18,243 nucleotides of DNA from CAZLFA01 sp964558665 (GTDB taxonomy: Bacteria; Desulfobacterota; Syntrophia; Syntrophales; PHBD01). Location of the stretch: the NCBI GenBank assembly GCA_964558665.1, contig CAZLFA010000075.1, forward strand, positions 1-18,243, read 5' to 3'. Shown in pieces: positions 14,618 through 18,243 of the stretch; the stretch's first letter is position 1; every line of letters begins with the position of its first letter. Both the position numbers and the translations under genes were made by a program. The notes beneath the pieces were generated by a model that saw only the letters and a list, made by a program, of their open reading frames with translations, was not told where the DNA came from and ran no database searches.

Positions 14618-15247
14618 TCAGTACGTCTTTAACACAATATCGTCATAAGACTTGCGCCATTTGGGCGGCATCAGCTTTCGTTTCTGATCGAAATGGCCGA
14701 TGGCGATCAGCATGGGAATAAAGTAATGCTCCGGAATGTCGAAAGCCTTCTTTACACCCTCCTGGTCGAAGCCGTCCATCGGATGCGAGTCGTACCCTGC
14801 GTCCTTCGCAGCCAGCATAATTGACATGCCGAAAAATGCCGCATTCTTTACGGCAAAGGCGAGAGATCTCTCAGGGCCGTCATGGAGTGATTTGATGCCT
14901 TTTTCCGTCGGCCCTTTCTGTTCCGGTTTGCTGTATCCAAGGTCCACCATGTTCTGCCATGCCTTTTCAAAAACGGGGTGGCCTGCCTGCCATCCGGTGC
15001 GGTCGGCAAGCACAATCAGAACGACCGGCGCTTCGGTGATTTTGGGCTGATTCCAGGCAACGGCCTTTAAACGCTCCTTGTCGGCAGGAGACTTTACAAC
15101 CAGCAACTGCCACGGCTGGAGGTTGAAGCCTGAAGGCGCCAGCGCCGCCGTCTCGATGATCTTCTTCAGGTCTTCTTCGCTGACAGTCTTTGCCGGGTCA
15201 AAGAAATTCACCGCCCTTCTTTCCGTCATGATTTTTTTCAGTTCCAT
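14618..15247 (-). CDS. Nitroreductase family FMN oxidoreductase
   Basis: A 209-residue NfsB/NfnB-like flavin enzyme, which transfers electrons from NAD(P)H via FMN to nitro compounds, quinones or other acceptors. FMN-contact motifs are visible: the N-terminal RRAVNFF (Arg10-Arg11), APSGFNLQPWQ (about 38-47), and a C-terminal IPMLIAIGHFD with basic residues. Length and layout are typical. The start has GGAGG nine bases ahead of the ATG. It converges with the enoyl-CoA hydratase gene and is divergent from the small exported protein gene. The natural substrate cannot be told; in anaerobes these often act in redox balancing or detoxification. Confidence 0.9.
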   Translation of the reverse strand: MELKKIMTERRAVNFFDPAKTVSEEDLKKIIETAALAPSGFNLQPWQLLVVKSPADKERLKAVAWNQPKITEAPVVLIVLADRTGWQAGHPVFEKAWQNMVDLGYSKPEQKGPTEKGIKSLHDGPERSLAFAVKNAAFFGMSIMLAAKDAGYDSHPMDGFDQEGVKKAFDIPEHYFIPMLIAIGHFDQKRKLMPPKWRKSYDDIVLKTY

Positions 15248-15423
15248 GTTGCTGTTCCTCCGTAATTCAGATTTTATCCGGGTTCCTGTTTTCTTATGAC
15301 ACTACATAAACCACATTGATCAAGACTCTGCGGCGTCACGGCCATGTGAAAAATCTAATAACGATTTGCAGATTGTCAAATATGGTACCCATGCTTCCAA
15401 AAAAAATATTGCCTTTCCATGTA

Positions 15424-15452
15424 TTGCGAAAAATTGAAGATTACTTTATAGT
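15424..15452 (+). promoter_or_regulatory. Sigma70-type promoter for the small exported protein gene
   Basis: TTGCGA at 15424-15429, a 17-base spacer, and TATAGT at 15447-15452. The start codon at 15496 lies about 37 bases beyond the expected transcription start. It probably also serves the thioesterase gene six bases after. Confidence 0.6.
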
Positions 15453-15495
15453 TTCAGCAAGTAATATGAAAAGTTTAACAACAGGGAGGTGGGGC

Positions 15496-15804
15496 ATGAA
15501 AAGAAAAGTTATCAGCAAATTTACTGTGGCGATTTGCCTTTTGTTTTTGGTCTCTCTCGTCATTTCGGTTCAGTCTTTGGAAGCTCAGACGCAGGGCAAG
15601 CTGAGCGGCAAGGTGATTCAAATCATCAAGAAGACGAAGTCAATAACCGTTCTGGGCATGGAAGGCGGGATGAGTTTTGAAACGGCGAAGGCAAAGTTCA
15701 ATGGCTACAAGACATTCAAAGACATCAAACAGGGCGACGAAGTTACCGTCATGTTCACGATGAAACAGGGGAAAGCATACGCCAGCACCATTGAAAAAAA
15801 ATAG
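15496..15804 (+). CDS. Small exported beta-rich protein of unknown function
   Basis: A 102-residue protein with a signal peptide (about 1-31, hydrophobic core ICLLFLVSLVISV, cleavage likely after LEA). The mature part is about 70 residues, Lys-rich, with alternating strands (KLSGKVIQII, SITVLGM, DEVTVMFTM), consistent with an OB-fold or small beta barrel. No cysteines or metal motif are seen. The ATG is chosen for its strong GGGAGGTGG site; longer upstream starts lack a ribosome site and would bury the signal peptide. It is followed by the thioesterase start after a five-base gap. Resemblance to small periplasmic beta-barrel domains is only by eye; no function is assigned. Confidence 0.75.
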   Translation: MKRKVISKFTVAICLLFLVSLVISVQSLEAQTQGKLSGKVIQIIKKTKSITVLGMEGGMSFETAKAKFNGYKTFKDIKQGDEVTVMFTMKQGKAYASTIEKK

Positions 15805-15809
15805 AAAAA

Positions 15810-16283
15810 TTGTACGCGAAAGATACAAGACTAAAAAATGACGGATGGTTTGCGGTGGACGACAGGATAAGAAGGGCGATATTCAGGCAGGTGGAGCGTG
15901 AGCCTTTTGCAAAAAAGTTCGGATTGACCCTGGTCGATTTGCAGGAGGGGTATTCAAAAGTCAGGATGAGTTTTACCCCCGACATGGAAAATATCTTCGG
16001 CATGGCGCATGGGGGCGCTATCTTTGCTCTGATGGACGAGGCGTTTGAAACGGCATCGAATTCGCACGGAACAACAGCGGTGGCCCTGAATATGAACATC
16101 AGCTATATCTCTTCACCGGAAGCAGGTGAGGTTTTGACGGCAGAGGCAAGGGAAATGAACAGGACGAAAAAGACGGCGATCTATGATATCAAGGTTTGCA
16201 ACGAAAAAGGAGCGTTGGTGGCTACCTGTCAGGCCCTCGTTTATCGCATCGGGAAGCCCCTGCCGTTTCTGGAGCAGGTATAA
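15810..16283 (+). CDS. PaaI family hotdog-fold thioesterase
   Basis: A 157-residue hotdog-fold acyl-CoA thioesterase. The PaaI signature is clear: Asn61, GMAHGGAIFALMDEAFETA with His67 and the catalytic acid Asp76, then the LNMNISYISSPEAGEVLTAEA and AIYDIKVCNEKGALVATCQA strands. Such enzymes hydrolyse CoA thioesters (hydroxyphenylacetyl-CoA in E. coli; other acyl-CoAs elsewhere) and work as tetramers. The visible start is a TTG at 15810, five bases after the preceding stop and without a clean ribosome site, suggesting translational coupling. A GTG at 15855 is an alternative and would leave the domain intact. The next gene starts 23 bases after its stop, so it lies in a likely operon. Confidence 0.85.
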   Translation: MYAKDTRLKNDGWFAVDDRIRRAIFRQVEREPFAKKFGLTLVDLQEGYSKVRMSFTPDMENIFGMAHGGAIFALMDEAFETASNSHGTTAVALNMNISYISSPEAGEVLTAEAREMNRTKKTAIYDIKVCNEKGALVATCQALVYRIGKPLPFLEQV

Positions 16284-16306
16284 AATTCTGGCGAAAGGAG
16301 TGTTGT

Positions 16307-16885
16307 ATGACCAAAAAGAAAACTGACAAAGTGCTGGTGCTGCTGGGAAGTCCGCGCAAGAAGGGCAACAGCGCAATACTGGCGGAGCGTATTGCCCGGG
16401 GCGCCAAATCGGCCGGAGCAAAGGTGGAGACTCTCTACATGCACGGGATGAAGATTGCGCCCTGCAAGGCTTGTTTTGCCTGCCAGAAACCCAAAAGCAA
16501 GGGATGCTCGATAGATGACGACATGCAGGCCGTGTTCAAAAAATTGATCGCGGCTGATGCATGGGTGATCGCCAGCCCGGTTTACTGGTTCAATGTATCG
16601 GCGCAGACAAAGCTCTGGATGGACCGCTGCTTTGCCCTGCCCTCCTACGCCAGAAATCCTTTTGCCGGCAAGCGCATTGCCATTGCCATGAGCTACGGGG
16701 GCAATGATCCTTTCGACTCAGGATGCGTAAACGCCTTCCGCATGTTTCAGGATGCCTATGGTTATGTGAAGGCGGGGATCGTCGGCATGGTTTACGGCAG
16801 CGCCATGGATGCCGGCGATATCACACGCCATGAAGCACTTTTGCAGGAGGCGGAGGAACTGGGGAAGCAACTGGTTGTCGGCTGA
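16307..16885 (+). CDS. Iron-sulfur flavoprotein-like NAD(P)H-dependent FMN reductase
   Basis: A 192-residue flavodoxin-fold protein. It has the FMN-phosphate loop GSPRKKGNS (14-22), the PVYWFNVSA flavin-contact segment (91-99), and a compact Cys motif, Cys53-x2-Cys56-x2-Cys59-x7-Cys67. That spacing matches the Isf type CX2CX2CX4-7C, which binds a 4Fe-4S cluster. Isf-type proteins pass electrons, for example from ferredoxin, and help reduce peroxide or oxygen in anaerobes; this role is family knowledge and not proven here. The GAAAGGAG site precedes the ATG by six to seven bases; an upstream in-frame TTG at 16196 lies inside the thioesterase gene and is rejected. It follows the thioesterase gene by 23 bases. 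Confidence 0.85.
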   Translation: MTKKKTDKVLVLLGSPRKKGNSAILAERIARGAKSAGAKVETLYMHGMKIAPCKACFACQKPKSKGCSIDDDMQAVFKKLIAADAWVIASPVYWFNVSAQTKLWMDRCFALPSYARNPFAGKRIAIAMSYGGNDPFDSGCVNAFRMFQDAYGYVKAGIVGMVYGSAMDAGDITRHEALLQEAEELGKQLVVG

Positions 16886-16962
16886 AGATAGCAACTGCAG
16901 ATGTTTGAATCACCTGTCCACCGGGGGAGTTAATCCGGAGAAAGCCGAGGGTAAGAGACGGC

Positions 16963-18084
16963 ATGTTCCAGGAAGAAGACATGAAAAAGATGATGGAGGA
17001 GCTTTCGAAAAGGATGCTTATCGACAGCTTCAATGCAGTGACCGGTTACATGCAGAGGATTACCGACTTCTATCTGTCGATGACACCGCTTGTGCCGGCC
17101 GAGGGCAGGCAGGTCGTGAATGATGTGCTGGAAGCATACAAAAGCAGAAGGGAAAGCTACATCAATCTTCTGATTTCCAGGCAGATGGCGTTTCTGGGTG
17201 TAGCTGCAGAACCGGAAAAGGTCGAAGATGTTGACGTACACACCATCCTGCGGGACGTAGAAGAAAAGGTGCTGGGGAAGCTGGATTTCGGCTTCGAACC
17301 GGAGGTGTTGAGCGTCCTGAGTAACACGGAAGCAAGCCAGAAGGAGATCGAGGCGCTTAAGGGCAAGATGAGCCCGGAGATCCTTGCCAAGGTGGTAGAT
17401 ATCGCCAACTCCGCCTATTTCGGGACTTTAAAAAAGGGAAAGGCGAGGTCTTTCTACGATGCCGTGCTGACTCTGGGAATGAAGCATGCGGAGATCCTGA
17501 TTATTTATGCCGCCCTTTTTATCATGGCCAAGGGTAAGGAGGCGGAGCTGATTCTGGCAAAGAGCTTTGCGAGGTACGTCCTGGGCGGATATGTCTACGC
17601 CAATGATCTGGGGCTCAGCAAGGAAGCGACCTACAAGGTTGAAATGGGCTGCCTGTTCATGGATATCGGCAGGATAGTCTTTCATCTGTACAAAAACAGA
17701 TACGAAGAGGATTACAATCGCCTCGGAATTAACGATGAACTGATCGAAAAATGCCACCATCAAATGGGCATCAAACTTTGCGAACTGTTTCACATCCCGG
17801 ACGACCTTATAAAAATAATCTTCCACAGATATTTCGACCTGGATGCCAAACACGTCTCTCTTACCGGAATAATGAAGACGGTCTATTATCTTATCGAGTC
17901 CTTGTTCGAGGAGAACTCCGGGAAGCTGGTTTTAACATCTCCCATGCCTGACGAACGGCAAAAGTTGATGCACTCCTTCGGGGTGGTGATTCGTGATCTC
18001 TTCGCGGCGGTCGGCCTGTCGTCATATCTGGAAATAATCGACAAGCATCAGATGGCGGGTCTGCCGGCGGGTGATGAGGACTAG
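16963..18084 (+). CDS. HDOD-domain protein
   Basis: A 373-residue protein with an HDOD domain at about 110-300. Features are the IL-KVVDIANSAYFG block (about 140-154), SFYDAVLTLGMKHAEILII (about 163-181), and the degenerate HD site CLFMDIGRIVF with one Asp234. HDOD proteins lack the full phosphohydrolase site and usually act as signalling scaffolds in motility, biofilm, or c-di-GMP-linked control. Here the first ~105 residues are helical and unrecognised, with no receiver, EAL or GGDEF domain attached. The ATG at 16963 has a GAGG site about 12 bases upstream. ATG at 16981 has AGGAAG closer and is equally possible; the domain is unaffected. It starts 77 bases after the flavoprotein gene. Confidence 0.85.
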   Translation: MFQEEDMKKMMEELSKRMLIDSFNAVTGYMQRITDFYLSMTPLVPAEGRQVVNDVLEAYKSRRESYINLLISRQMAFLGVAAEPEKVEDVDVHTILRDVEEKVLGKLDFGFEPEVLSVLSNTEASQKEIEALKGKMSPEILAKVVDIANSAYFGTLKKGKARSFYDAVLTLGMKHAEILIIYAALFIMAKGKEAELILAKSFARYVLGGYVYANDLGLSKEATYKVEMGCLFMDIGRIVFHLYKNRYEEDYNRLGINDELIEKCHHQMGIKLCELFHIPDDLIKIIFHRYFDLDAKHVSLTGIMKTVYYLIESLFEENSGKLVLTSPMPDERQKLMHSFGVVIRDLFAAVGLSSYLEIIDKHQMAGLPAGDED

Positions 18085-18101
18085 AAGCGAGTCTTGAAAT
18101 A

Positions 18102-18116
18102 ATAATCCCGGATTAT
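18102..18116. promoter_or_regulatory. Short palindrome after the HDOD gene
   Basis: ATAATCC and GGATTAT flank a single C: a perfect 7-1-7 palindrome, too tight to fold as a hairpin loop. It may be a protein-binding site for a gene to the right, or chance. The rest of the right edge (18085-18243) shows no recognisable gene. Confidence 0.25.
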
Positions 18117-18243
18117 GCGATAAAAAAGTAATACTCTTTGGCATTGTGATCAGAGAGGTTTCCCGCGGCTCAGAATATTTTTCACAAGAAAAATCATTAC
18201 TGTCCAAGATACCTGAAAGATTGTTGTTAAATAACTAATGAGA

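Noticed and set aside
18022..18207. 61-codon minus-strand frame at the right edge
   Set aside because: It overlaps the HDOD gene end and lacks a ribosome site or recognisable motif.

Overview
The window reads as chromosomal DNA of a Gram-negative anaerobe, most likely a Desulfobacterota (deltaproteobacterial, possibly Syntrophales-like) genome. This is inferred from the gene types: a FecR-domain exported protein, a TRAP-type solute receptor, a cluster-binding flavoprotein of the Isf kind, an HDOD protein, a nitroreductase and beta-oxidation-like enzymes. Most genes have strong GGAGG-type ribosome sites and many products are exported. No rRNA, tRNA, CRISPR array, transposase or phage gene was found.

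Layout: the first ~95 bases fold into a compact RNA-like structure that could be the edge of a group II intron or another structured RNA. From 242 to 2809 (minus) lies a large exported protein with a FecR domain, a proline-rich linker and two repeated beta-rich modules resembling TbpB-like barrels. Its leader contains an intrinsic terminator. A gene-poor stretch (2822-3611) holds what may be a decayed toxin-antitoxin pair. A good sigma70 promoter then drives a family 3 solute-binding protein, followed by an unknown exported protein and a convergent unknown coiled-coil/low-complexity protein.

The middle holds a secreted type 2 PHA-depolymerase-like esterase, a 142-bp imperfect palindrome, an orphan TRAP receptor-like protein bracketed by 21-bp near-identical direct repeats, and an ADP-ribosylglycohydrolase with a hydrophobic C-terminal tail. 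Divergent from the latter is a run of three plus-strand genes: a DUF2905 membrane protein, a CAP-domain exported protein, and a 452-residue protein ending in an XRE-type helix-turn-helix.

The right part holds an M24 peptidase-like protein with altered active-site residues followed closely by an enoyl-CoA hydratase/isomerase, a convergent nitroreductase, and a closely spaced plus-strand series: small exported protein, PaaI thioesterase, iron-sulfur flavoprotein-like reductase, HDOD protein. The enzymes fit acyl-CoA and redox metabolism in an anaerobe, but no single pathway is encoded here. No complete new system is demonstrable. The best leads are the XRE protein with its unrecognised N-terminal region, the FecR/barrel protein with a C9 tract and leader terminator, the large palindrome, and the repeat-bracketed TRAP receptor.
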